From Undibacterium pigrum (lineage in GTDB: Bacteria > Pseudomonadota > Gammaproteobacteria > Burkholderiales > Burkholderiaceae_D), in contig NZ_QJKB01000001.1 of the NCBI RefSeq assembly GCF_003201815.1, positions 1,116,001 through 1,180,000 on the forward strand: a stretch of DNA of 64,000 nucleotides, written 5' to 3'. A program made the translations under genes and the position numbers. Positions within the stretch are counted from its first letter, which is position 1. Each line of letters begins with the position of its first letter. The notes under the pieces are model-generated. The model made no database searches, was not told the DNA's origin, and saw only the letters and a program-made list of their open reading frames with translations. Below, one piece after another: positions 9,434-18,237 of this stretch.

Positions 9434-12400
9434 TCAAAGTATTTCATAACCGAGGTTTTTCGCACTATTGCTTAATAAATTCAAGGCTGCATCATAGTCA
9501 AACTGTCTGACTGCACGCATGATTTGCTTTTGCACATCGACACCAAATGCATTGGCGATCATGTCACCTGACTCTAACAGCAAGTCTACCGCTTCGCCAT
9601 CGTAATCACGCAACAGGTTACAGCATTTTACAAGCAAATCCTGCATGAGCTCATGATCAACAGGCACCAGATCAAGTGCCTTGACCTCAGTTTTGTTCTG
9701 CGATTTTTCCAGTATCAATACCTGGTCTATGGCATTGACGATGATCTGCATGGCTTGCGCGCATTCAATAAGTACTGGCTCAAGCTCTGCCAAAGCTGCC
9801 TTATCGTGCAATTTTGTTTCCAGTACTGCAGCAAACGGCTGTATGGTTTTTGCACCTATCAAACCAGCCACGCCCTTCAGGGTGTGCGCCAGGCGTTCGG
9901 CCAGCAAATTATCCCCCGCATCCACCGCTGTGCGGATATGCTCCACGACATGGCGCTGGTCATCACAAAAGCGGGACAGCAATTCCAGGTAGAAAGAGCG
10001 GTTACCCAAAGTACGGCTCAAGCCCTCTTCCACATCAATACCATCAATCTGCAAACTATTGCTGATGTCCTGTATGGGGAGTTGCACATTATCAAAATTG
10101 CTGCCCGACACATGCGCCGGACACCAGTGTGAAATGGCGTGGTACAACTCTTTTGGGTTAATGGGTTTGGCAAGATGGGCATTCATGCCTGAGGCAAAGC
10201 ATAATTCGCGCTCTTCAACCATGGCGTGTGCCGTCATGGCGACTATCGGCAAACCATCAAAACTCTGGTTTGCACGTATCAGTTTGGTGGCTTCGTGCCC
10301 ATCCATTTCTGGCATTTGCACATCCATGAATACCACGCCATAGTAATCGGGTCCGGTCTTATTCACCATGTCGACCGCTATTTTGCCGTTGCCAGCAATA
10401 TCAACGGTTACGCCTGCAGCTTCCATCAGTTCACGGGCGATTTGCTGGTTGATTTCATTGTCTTCCACCAGCAAAACCCGCAAATCAGTATATTTGGGAA
10501 CCAGTACGCCGTGGCTACTCGGGATGGCATAACTGGTACTGGAAAACAGTTCAACCAGACAATCCACCAAGGTGGATGCATTGACAGGCTTGGTCAAGAA
10601 CCCATCTGGCAAGGCAATGTCATCCCTATAACTGACTTCTTCACGCCCATGTGCGCTGACCAGCACCGTCAAGGGTGCTGGCTGCAAGGAGCCGTCGCGC
10701 TTCAGATAGGTAATCAGTTCCAACCCATCCATCTCGGGCATGCGCAAATCTGTAAAAATCACACCGTAAGGCTGAACAGGATTGCAATCCATGACCGCCT
10801 GCAAGGCAGCTGCGCCACTATTAACAATATCAATATCAACTGGCAACTCGGATAATATTTCCTGCAAAATCTCGCATGCAGCCGGATTATCATCAACGAT
10901 GAGCAAACGCATGCCATTGATGGCACCAGGTATCACCTGACGCTGTACGACTGGCTGAGCGATCCCGAACCAGCCAGTAAAAAAGACCTTGGTGCCATGC
11001 CCTGCCTCACTACGCAAGGCGATTTCCCCTCCCATCAGCTCGACCATGGCCTTGGAAATAGAAAGGCCCAGACCGGTACCGCCAAATTTCCGGGTGGTTG
11101 ATTCATCAGCCTGGCTAAAGGGTCGGAACAATTTATCCGACTGCTCTTCTGACATACCTATACCAGTATCGCGCACTTCAAACCTGAGTTTGACCCTGCC
11201 AGCCACCATCTCCAGCATCTGGCAGGTGACGTAGATCTCGCCTTGCTCTGTAAATTTAATGGCATTGTTGATCAGGTTAATCAATACCTGCCCCAGCCTT
11301 AAAGGGTCGCCATTCAGATAGCGTGGTATATCTGGCGGGGCGCGAAACAGAAACTCCAGACCCTTTTCATCCGCCTTATCACTCGTCACCGCAGAAATAT
11401 TATTTAGTACATCATCCAGATTAAAATCCACCTGCTCAATATTCAGCTTGCCAGCCTCAATCTTGGAAAAATCGAGAATATCATTGATGATACCCAACAG
11501 GGAAATCCCAGCCTTGTGGATTTTTTCTACATAATCTTTTTGCTTGGGATTGAGTTCTGTTCTTAGTGCCAGATGCGCCATGCCGATGATGGCATTCATC
11601 GGTGTGCGGATTTCATGACTCATGTTCGCCAGGAACATGGATTTGGCTTCCGTCGTTTCTTCTGCATGACGACGCGCCATTTCAGCTTCCTTCAACTCAT
11701 TTTGCATTTGCAGTGTTTGCAGACGTATCTGCTCTGCCATACTTTCCTTGAGCTGGCTTTCCAGCAGCTTTCTCTGTGTAATATCTGACACGAAAGACAG
11801 GGTCGCGGGACGTCCTTCCCAATCTATCATGACGGCAGACAACTCTACCCAGATGATGGACTGGGTTTGATGATTTTCTATACGGAAGTGGTAATACTGC
11901 TCGACCTCTTCACCACGTAAGCGTCTGGTATGATGGTCTATGACCATGGGCCTGTCATCAGGATAAATAGCGGTGATGAAAGACATTTGCGACAGCTCAT
12001 CAGCCTTGTAACCAGTCAGGCTTTGTACGCGCGGATTGGCAAATACGATGCGTCCATCCTGCACCACCAGTATACCTTCAGTGACGTTGTTGATAAGCTG
12101 CCGGTAATGCTGCTCAGACTTGCTCAAGTCTTCTTCGAGCTGACGGCGGGTAGAAATATCCATGACGACCCAGACCGTGCCATGGGTCAGATTGGTTTTA
12201 TCAACAGCACGTCCGGAAAAATGCACCCAGAATACAGTGCCATCGCTGCGCCTCATCTTCAGCTCAGCCTCATAAGCCTCACCGCGCAAAACTGACTGAT
12301 TGACTGCTGCACCTGACTCCAGATAAGCCTCACGCGACTCATAAAAAGGTTCCAGCGAAGAACCCAGTACTGTCTCGCGTTCCACACCAAATATCTGGCA

Positions 12401-13726
12401 CAAAGGTGTATTCACCCACTGCACTCGCCCCTGGTTGTTCAGGAAAACCATACCCACGATGGAGTTTTCCAGCACGGTTTCACGTTCAGCCAGCATGCGC
12501 TTAAGTTCGTCCTCAAGCTGACGGCGCTCGACCATGGCACGCTCGGCCATGCGCCTGGCCAGTTCGGCTTCTTTTAATTCATTCCGGATATGCAGGGTTT
12601 GCACATGGACACGGGTAGCCAGGCCCTGCGCCTTGGCAAACAAGTCCAGGTAACGCTTTTGTTCGTTATAGGCTTCTTGCCATTCACCGAGTTCAGTAAA
12701 TATCTCTGACAGCTCCTTGAGTGCCCGCAATGGCATGTAGATATAGCCATTGCCACCGACTTCATCGACACCGCGGCGCAAATCGCGTATGGCTTCAGGA
12801 TAACGCTTGTGAATGCGATGCAGATGGCCGCTGACCCACCAGCTATACGGTTTCAAATGCTTGTCTTCAAAGCTGTCCAGCAGCTTCATGGCAGCATCAC
12901 TGAGCTTGTCTGCCTCTTCTACCTGTCCACGCATGGCAAGTGTATACGCAGCCACTGACAGGCAAAATGCCCTGCTGGAATTATCTGAATTCTCGCCGCT
13001 CTTGATGCCACCTATGTAGGAAGCAATAGCCTGGTAAGCCTCTTCGTATTTATCCAGCGACACTTTACACAAGGCCAGCATGGTCGATACAAAAGGTGCC
13101 AACCAGCGCTCACTGGAATTGACGGCAATATCCCGGGCTTCCTGTAATAGCACTTCTGCATCTTCTGCATTGCCACTGACATAAAAAATCTCGCCCAGAT
13201 TAGCTGTCACCTGGGCTACGCGATTGGGTATCTGCAACGCGCGGGCATCATTCAATGCAGTGTAAAAATGACGTATGGCCTCTTCGGTATATCCCAGCTC
13301 CTGTGACAATATCCCCAGCGTGTTATAGACCACGACAGAAATGCGGCTGACCCTCATGCGCAATGCGGGCACAATGCGTGAATGACACAGAGAATAAGCT
13401 TCTTGCACTTTACCCCGGCGACGCCAGACGGCAACTGTACCAAACAGTGCAAATGCCATGCCCTCATGTTCGTCTACCGACTCAAACAGGGTTGCTGCGC
13501 GTTCAAAGACGGGGGCGGCCTGCTCCATGTGATCATCAAAATAATCAGCAAAGGCATCCACCAGGTCTGCTGCAATCAATACGGCGGGATGAGATTTATC
13601 AGCTCCGCTCTGACGCATGCTGGCGGCAATCTTGCGGCCATCTGCCGGGTTGTCACGCATCAGGTCCAGGGCATCCAGGCAAAGCTCGCGCCAATGGATT
13701 TCTGCTAGAGAACTATCTTTACTCAT
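9434..13726 (-). CDS. TPR/PAS hybrid sensor histidine kinase with two receivers and Hpt
   Basis: Giant cytosolic sensor of 1430 residues; no membrane segment is evident. In order: about 380 residues of helical TPR-like repeats, a short coiled coil (about 380-410), two PAS domains (about 415-530 and 540-660), a second coiled coil, HisKA with His704 in MSHEIRTPMNAIIGM, a HATPase domain with the DTGIGM and GGTGLGLSIS boxes, receiver 1 (phosphoacceptor Asp993), receiver 2 (Asp1135) and a C-terminal Hpt domain with His1281 in AHTLKGVAG. All phosphorelay residues are present. It heads an operon with the HD-GYP regulator. The input signal is unknown; the TPR array suggests protein or peptide recognition. 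Confidence 0.93.
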   Translation of the reverse strand: MSKDSSLAEIHWRELCLDALDLMRDNPADGRKIAASMRQSGADKSHPAVLIAADLVDAFADYFDDHMEQAAPVFERAATLFESVDEHEGMAFALFGTVAVWRRRGKVQEAYSLCHSRIVPALRMRVSRISVVVYNTLGILSQELGYTEEAIRHFYTALNDARALQIPNRVAQVTANLGEIFYVSGNAEDAEVLLQEARDIAVNSSERWLAPFVSTMLALCKVSLDKYEEAYQAIASYIGGIKSGENSDNSSRAFCLSVAAYTLAMRGQVEEADKLSDAAMKLLDSFEDKHLKPYSWWVSGHLHRIHKRYPEAIRDLRRGVDEVGGNGYIYMPLRALKELSEIFTELGEWQEAYNEQKRYLDLFAKAQGLATRVHVQTLHIRNELKEAELARRMAERAMVERRQLEDELKRMLAERETVLENSIVGMVFLNNQGRVQWVNTPLCQIFGVERETVLGSSLEPFYESREAYLESGAAVNQSVLRGEAYEAELKMRRSDGTVFWVHFSGRAVDKTNLTHGTVWVVMDISTRRQLEEDLSKSEQHYRQLINNVTEGILVVQDGRIVFANPRVQSLTGYKADELSQMSFITAIYPDDRPMVIDHHTRRLRGEEVEQYYHFRIENHQTQSIIWVELSAVMIDWEGRPATLSFVSDITQRKLLESQLKESMAEQIRLQTLQMQNELKEAEMARRHAEETTEAKSMFLANMSHEIRTPMNAIIGMAHLALRTELNPKQKDYVEKIHKAGISLLGIINDILDFSKIEAGKLNIEQVDFNLDDVLNNISAVTSDKADEKGLEFLFRAPPDIPRYLNGDPLRLGQVLINLINNAIKFTEQGEIYVTCQMLEMVAGRVKLRFEVRDTGIGMSEEQSDKLFRPFSQADESTTRKFGGTGLGLSISKAMVELMGGEIALRSEAGHGTKVFFTGWFGIAQPVVQRQVIPGAINGMRLLIVDDNPAACEILQEILSELPVDIDIVNSGAAALQAVMDCNPVQPYGVIFTDLRMPEMDGLELITYLKRDGSLQPAPLTVLVSAHGREEVSYRDDIALPDGFLTKPVNASTLVDCLVELFSSTSYAIPSSHGVLVPKYTDLRVLLVEDNEINQQIARELMEAAGVTVDIAGNGKIAVDMVNKTGPDYYGVVFMDVQMPEMDGHEATKLIRANQSFDGLPIVAMTAHAMVEERELCFASGMNAHLAKPINPKELYHAISHWCPAHVSGSNFDNVQLPIQDISNSLQIDGIDVEEGLSRTLGNRSFYLELLSRFCDDQRHVVEHIRTAVDAGDNLLAERLAHTLKGVAGLIGAKTIQPFAAVLETKLHDKAALAELEPVLIECAQAMQIIVNAIDQVLILEKSQNKTEVKALDLVPVDHELMQDLLVKCCNLLRDYDGEAVDLLLESGDMIANAFGVDVQKQIMRAVRQFDYDAALNLLSNSAKNLGYEIL

Positions 13727-14244
13727 TCTGCTCAGCTCTTCAGAAAGAAATGATGCATTGAAATATCAAAATGACCTGGAACATGGTTTTGCTTTCAGGG
13801 TCTTCTGTCCAGGTACGACACTCTTTTACCAAACGCCCGTCAGATTCAGTACGAGCGTGATCTGACACATACGACAATATTAATGCCAGAGACTGACTTA
13901 TGGATAAACATTGCCATTAACTGTGTCTTTTAACTGAATAAATGAACAAATCAAACACTATTCAATTTCATCATCACAAAGGAATCGGGTAATTCTTGAA
14001 AAATAACTTAATTTTCAACATTTCCACAAGAAATCATTGCATATCAATCAATAATTTAACATTAATTCACACCAACAAGTTATGCAAATCCTTTGCTCAG
14101 CCACAAATTTTAAAAACTGGTTTATGATGCATTGCAACAGTTTGATTAAGTGTTTTTTCTAAGCCTGTTTCGCCCTGTGTCATTTAGTCACGGCTATCCC
14201 GTTATGACTGATGAGTGCATGGCCCCCTATTTGAAAGATTCACT
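13727..14244. other. AT-rich divergent intergenic region
   Basis: About 500 bp between the hybrid kinase (minus) and phaZ (plus). It is distinctly AT-rich from about 13900 to 14120 and contains no convincing gene or RNA. An imperfect inverted repeat at 14125-14139 is listed separately. Confidence 0.6.
14125..14139. promoter_or_regulatory. Imperfect inverted repeat upstream of phaZ
   Basis: TGATGCA-T-TGCAACA, half-sites matching at 6 of 7 positions, 105 bp before the phaZ start. It overlaps a TATGAT that could be a -10 element. TGCA-rich inverted repeats are the kind of site bound by PhaR regulators of PHB genes; that link is an inference from memory. Confidence 0.3.
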
Positions 14245-15480
14245 ATGCTTTATCAATTTCATGAGCTCAATCGCGCCTTTCTGAATCCACTGACTCAATG
14301 GGCAGAAGCATCTTCAAAACTGTTCACCAATCCAGTGTCGCCACTGGCGCATACGCCCTACTCACAGCGTATTGCTGCGGGCTATGAACTCTTGTTCCGC
14401 CTGGGCAAAGATTATGAAAAACCAGAATTTGGTATTACCTCCACCACGATAGACAAACAGGAAGTGGAAATTGCGCAAAGCACGGCTGTCATCAAGCCTT
14501 TCTGCAAATTGCTGCACTTCAAAAAAGTCTTGGGTGACAAGGAATTGGCGAAACTGAACCAGCCCAAGGTATTGCTGGTCGCGCCGCTGTCTGGCCACCA
14601 CGCAACCTTGCTGCGCGATACTGTGCGCGGTTTGTTGCCAAAGCATGATGTGTACATCACTGACTGGACAGATGCACGTATGGTGCCCTTGTCTGCCGGA
14701 CCTTTCCATCTGCATGATTATATTTATTACGTCCAGGACTTTATCCATTATCTGGGTGCCGGTACACATGTGATTTCCGTGTGTCAACCGACTGTGCCGG
14801 TATTGGCTGCAATTTCCCTGATGGCGACTGCCAAAGATCCCCTGCTGCCCAAGACCATGACACTTATGGGCGGCCCTATTGATCCGCGTAAATCACCGAC
14901 CCAGGTCAATAATCTGGCGACGGAAAAGAAATTCTCGTGGTTTGAAAATACTGTGATCTACAGTGTGCCAGCAAATTACCCTGGCTATGGCCGCAAGGTC
15001 TACCCTGGTTTCTTGCAACATACCGGCTTTGTTGCGATGAACCCAGACCGTCATGCACAAAGTCACTGGGACTTTTACCAACACCTGATACAGGGTGATG
15101 ATGAGTCCGCTGAACAGCATCGTAAATTCTACGACGAGTACAATGCGGTATTGGATATGCCTGCCGAGTACTATCTGGAAACTATTAAATCAGTGTTCCA
15201 GGAGTTCCGTCTGCCTACTGGCACCTGGGAAGTTGAAGGCAAACTAGTCAGGCCACAGGATATCAAGAATGTAGCCCTATTCACTGTAGAAGGTGAACTC
15301 GATGATATCTCCGGCCCTGGTCAAACCCAGGCAGCCCATGATTTGTGCAGCGGCATTCCCGCCAGCATGAAGCAAGACTATGTGGCGCCTGGCGCAGGCC
15401 ATTACGGCATTTTCTCTGGCCGTCGCTGGCGCGATATCATTTGCCCTAAAATCGGCGAATTCATCAAGCAGCATTCCTGA
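14245..15480 (+). CDS. phaZ: Intracellular polyhydroxyalkanoate (PHB) depolymerase
   Basis: Hydrolyses stored poly(3-hydroxybutyrate) in granules. The 411-residue product matches the length of the Ralstonia PhaZa1-type intracellular family. The nucleophile region reads HVISVCQPTVPV with Cys180, the Cys-instead-of-Ser nucleophile of this family; the C-terminal GAGHYGIFSGRRWR carries the probable catalytic His. There is no signal peptide, consistent with an intracellular enzyme. The ATG at 14245 is chosen (GAAAG just upstream); a GTG at 14215 would add ten residues. It is monocistronic, ending before a strong hairpin. Confidence 0.93.
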   Translation: MLYQFHELNRAFLNPLTQWAEASSKLFTNPVSPLAHTPYSQRIAAGYELLFRLGKDYEKPEFGITSTTIDKQEVEIAQSTAVIKPFCKLLHFKKVLGDKELAKLNQPKVLLVAPLSGHHATLLRDTVRGLLPKHDVYITDWTDARMVPLSAGPFHLHDYIYYVQDFIHYLGAGTHVISVCQPTVPVLAAISLMATAKDPLLPKTMTLMGGPIDPRKSPTQVNNLATEKKFSWFENTVIYSVPANYPGYGRKVYPGFLQHTGFVAMNPDRHAQSHWDFYQHLIQGDDESAEQHRKFYDEYNAVLDMPAEYYLETIKSVFQEFRLPTGTWEVEGKLVRPQDIKNVALFTVEGELDDISGPGQTQAAHDLCSGIPASMKQDYVAPGAGHYGIFSGRRWRDIICPKIGEFIKQHS

Positions 15481-15507
15481 TCTGCCAGCAATCTGTAAGT
15501 ATCAGAC

Positions 15508-15543
15508 AAAAGCCACGACAGCAAAAGCGTCGTGGCTTTTTGG
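15508..15543 (+). terminator. Rho-independent terminator of phaZ
   Basis: AAAAGCCACGAC / GTCGTGGCTTTTT stem with a 9-base loop and T-run just after phaZ. Confidence 0.9.
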
Positions 15544-15608
15544 TTTTCAGACTCTGATAGACTCTGATTGTAGACGCTGGTGTTTAGGGGGATAATCACG
15601 GCTCTTTA

Positions 15609-16325
15609 TTGTCTTATGCAAACACCGTGTCAGATTCTCTCGCAGACCTGTTGGAAAACGCCCTGCCGCAAACCCAGTGCACCAAATGCGGCTATCCAGC
15701 CTGTCGCCCGTATGCTGAAGCTATCGCCACTGGCGCAGCCAATTACAATCAATGTCCGCCAGGTGGCCAGGAAGGTGTGGCACGGCTTGCCCATATACTG
15801 AGCAAGGCAGTCATACCACTGGACATCAGCCACGGACATGAGCGCGAAAGACAAGTAGCAAAGATAGAAGAAGCGTATTGCATAGGCTGCACCCTGTGCA
15901 TACAAGCCTGCCCTATTGACGCCATTATCGGTGCGCCCAAGCAGATGCACAGCATCATCAGCGAACTGTGTACCGGCTGCGATCTCTGCGTTGCCCCATG
16001 CCCTGTCGATTGCATCAGCATGCTGCCCGTCACCACAGGCAAAACTGGCTGGGACGCCTGGAGCCAGGAACAGGCAGATCATTCCCGCCAGCTATACACT
16101 TTACGCAATCAGCGCCTAATCCGTGAGAAACAGGAAAATGATGAGCGCCTTGCCGCCAAGGCCGCGGCCAAACTCATTGCGCTGGAAGCAGAACCAGCAT
16201 TGAGTGCAGAAGAAATTGCCAGCAAAGATCGCAAGAAAGCCATCATTGCTGCAGCCATAGAAAGAGCGCGCCTGAAAAAATTGCAAGCGCAATCCGAAAA
16301 TCAAGCAGAAGGTGACAAGCAATGA
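15609..16325 (+). CDS. rnfB: RnfB-like ferredoxin, soluble orphan form
   Basis: Fe-S protein of about 238 residues. It has the RnfB four-cysteine motif CTKCGYPAC followed by NQCPPGG, then two [4Fe-4S] motifs CIGCTLCIQACP and CTGCDLCVAPCP, and a charged Lys/Ala-rich tail. The N-terminal membrane helix of E. coli RsxB is missing, so the protein should be cytosolic. No in-frame ATG exists: TTG at 15609 or GTG at 15627 must be the start, with an in-frame stop at 15585. It overlaps nth by 4 bases. No other rnf/rsx genes are present in the window. The electron partner is unknown. Confidence 0.88.
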   Translation: MSYANTVSDSLADLLENALPQTQCTKCGYPACRPYAEAIATGAANYNQCPPGGQEGVARLAHILSKAVIPLDISHGHERERQVAKIEEAYCIGCTLCIQACPIDAIIGAPKQMHSIISELCTGCDLCVAPCPVDCISMLPVTTGKTGWDAWSQEQADHSRQLYTLRNQRLIREKQENDERLAAKAAAKLIALEAEPALSAEEIASKDRKKAIIAAAIERARLKKLQAQSENQAEGDKQ

Positions 16326-16969
16326 ATGCAACCAAACGCCAGGCAATTTTTGAACGACTGCGACAGCAGAATCCACATCCGACGACGGAGCTTGAATACA
16401 CGACACCCTTTGAATTGCTGATTGCAGTTTTATTGTCAGCACAGGCCACTGATGTATCCGTGAATAAGGCTACGCGCCTGCTTTATCCAGTCGCCAATAC
16501 ACCAGAAAAAATTCATGCTCTCGGCGTTGATGGACTTATCCCTTATATACAGACCATAGGATTATTCCGCACCAAGGCCAAGAATGTCATCGAGACTTGT
16601 CGCATCCTCATGGCCGAACATGGCAGTGAAGTGCCACGCCAGCGCGAAGCACTGGAGGCCTTGCCCGGCGTTGGCCGCAAGACCGCCAATGTAGTCATGA
16701 ATACCGCCTTTGGCGAACCAACTATTGCGGTAGATACGCATATATTCCGTGTATCCAACCGCACTGGCATTGCACCTGGCAAGAATGTCGATATTGTCGA
16801 ACAAAAATTAATGAAGTTTGTGCCAGCAGAATTCAGGCAGGATGCCCACCACTGGCTGATATTACATGGCCGCTATACCTGCATCGCCAGAAAACCTAAA
16901 TGCTGGAATTGTATGATTGCCGACTTATGTGAATTCAAGCAAAAGACGCCCTTGCCGGATTCGGTTTAA
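16322..16969 (+). CDS. nth: Endonuclease III
   Basis: Base-excision repair glycosylase/AP lyase for oxidised pyrimidines, 215 residues. The helix-hairpin-helix LPGVGRKTANVV (with the catalytic Lys) is near residue 115 and the catalytic Asp lies in VDTHIFRV near residue 138. The C-terminal cluster C-x6-C-x2-C-x5-C (CIARKPKCWNCMIADLC) holds a [4Fe-4S]. Its start overlaps the rnfB stop by 4 bases, implying translational coupling; E. coli also has nth at the end of its rsx operon. Confidence 0.96.
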   Translation: MNATKRQAIFERLRQQNPHPTTELEYTTPFELLIAVLLSAQATDVSVNKATRLLYPVANTPEKIHALGVDGLIPYIQTIGLFRTKAKNVIETCRILMAEHGSEVPRQREALEALPGVGRKTANVVMNTAFGEPTIAVDTHIFRVSNRTGIAPGKNVDIVEQKLMKFVPAEFRQDAHHWLILHGRYTCIARKPKCWNCMIADLCEFKQKTPLPDSV

Positions 16970-16981
16970 AAACATTCACGC

Positions 16982-17013
16982 AAAAAAAGCCTGCATTTTT
17001 GCAGGCTTTTTTT
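16982..17013. terminator. Bidirectional terminator between nth and the nitroreductase
   Basis: AAAAAAAGCCTGCA / TGCAGGCTTTTTTT stem-loop, symmetrical, between convergent genes. Confidence 0.9.
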
Positions 17014-17031
17014 AACAGAGCATCTAGAGAT

Positions 17032-17613
17032 TCAGACTATCTTGCACGCTTCATCAAAACTCAAACGCGGGGAACGTGGGAACAATTGCTGTGCATCGCC
17101 ATAACCGAGATTGCAGATGAAATTGACTTTAACCGTCGTGCCGGCAAAAAAGACGGCATTGAGCTTGTCCGCATCAAAACCCGACATAGGACCACAATCC
17201 AGGCCCACAGCGCGTGCGGCGAGCATGAAGTATGCCCCTTGCAGCGATGAGTTACGGAAGGCTGTCGCATCGATGTTGGCCTGGTTGCCAGCGAACCATG
17301 AACGGGCATCTGCATGCGGGAACAATTGTGGCAGCTTTTCAAAAAACTCCATATCCATGCCGATGATGGCTGTGACTGGCGCAGTTTTGGTTTTTTCAAA
17401 ATTGCCTTGGGAAACACAGCCCAGCAATTTTTGTTTTTCAGCATCAGATCTGACAAACACGATACGCGCCGGGGAACAATTGGCAGAAGTGGAACCCCAC
17501 TTCATCAAATCATATATTTCTTGCAATTGCGCATCAGTAACCGGCTTGTCCAGCCAGGCATTATGAGTACGTGCATTTGTAAACAAGGTATCGAGAGCGT
17601 CTTTGGATAACAT
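17032..17613 (-). CDS. Nitroreductase-family protein (RutE/HadB-like, putative malonic semialdehyde reductase)
   Basis: FMN-dependent nitroreductase-fold protein of 193 residues, the length of the RutE/HadB subgroup. Family-type stretches are [18 protein letters not shown] near residue 37 and [26 protein letters not shown] near residue 122. RutE-like enzymes reduce malonic semialdehyde in pyrimidine breakdown, but no rut genes are nearby, so the substrate here is not known. Single gene, convergent with nth. Confidence 0.88.
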   Translation of the reverse strand: MLSKDALDTLFTNARTHNAWLDKPVTDAQLQEIYDLMKWGSTSANCSPARIVFVRSDAEKQKLLGCVSQGNFEKTKTAPVTAIIGMDMEFFEKLPQLFPHADARSWFAGNQANIDATAFRNSSLQGAYFMLAARAVGLDCGPMSGFDADKLNAVFFAGTTVKVNFICNLGYGDAQQLFPRSPRLSFDEACKIV

Positions 17614-17722
17614 GGTTTCCCTTTCAAATAATCGGTGGATAATAACTCAAGTCGTCAAAAGCTTCAGGGCAGCAAAAGAAAATACCTTTTACAATAGGCG
17701 CACTTTTTAATTTGGACCCGCC

Positions 17723-18151
17723 ATGTTCACCCCTAGCCAGCACGATGTACGCCGTTTTTTTTGTGAAACCTTCAGGAAAACCCGAGAAAATCTGGTGCTG
17801 ACACCACTTGAGATCATTGCTTCTGACTGGATCAGGCAGCACCCTGAATATGACCATGACCTGGCTGATGTAGAGCAAGCCTTGCAGGCAAACTATAGCG
17901 TGGACCAAGGTCAGACCAATCCATTTTTGCATTTATCCATGCATTTATCGATAGCCGAGCAAATCTCGGTCGACCAGCCTCCCGGCATCAAGCAGGCATT
18001 TCAGATACTGGCCAGAAAACACCAGTCCGAGCATGAAGCACACCATGAAATCATGGAATGCCTGGGGGAAATGATATGGAATTCACAAAGGACAGGCTTG
18101 CCACCAGATGGGCAAGCCTATATTGAATCTTTGAAGATGCGCTGCAGCTGA
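17723..18151 (+). CDS. DUF1841 family protein
   Basis: Conserved betaproteobacterial protein of unknown function, 142 residues. It starts MFTPSQHDVRRFFCE and has a central His-rich helix (HLSMHLSIAEQ) and a second one (KHQSEHEAHHEIMECLGEM), suggesting a helical, possibly metal-binding fold. No signal peptide or membrane segment. It is followed by a symmetrical terminator shared with bamC. Confidence 0.82.
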   Translation: MFTPSQHDVRRFFCETFRKTRENLVLTPLEIIASDWIRQHPEYDHDLADVEQALQANYSVDQGQTNPFLHLSMHLSIAEQISVDQPPGIKQAFQILARKHQSEHEAHHEIMECLGEMIWNSQRTGLPPDGQAYIESLKMRCS

Positions 18152-18191
18152 CTTTGGCAATACTTGGCTTAATTACATAAACATAAAAAGC

Positions 18192-18222
18192 AAAAAAGCG
18201 AGGCCAGAGACCTCGCTTTTTT
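18192..18222. terminator. Bidirectional terminator between DUF1841 gene and bamC
   Basis: AAAAAAGCGAGG / CCTCGCTTTTTT stem with a 7-base loop, between convergent genes. Confidence 0.9.
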
Positions 18223-18237
18223 ATTGATGCATGCAGC

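Noticed and set aside
17032-17613. Assignment of the nitroreductase as rutE of a pyrimidine-degradation operon
   Set aside because: No other rut gene is nearby; only family-level resemblance is justified.
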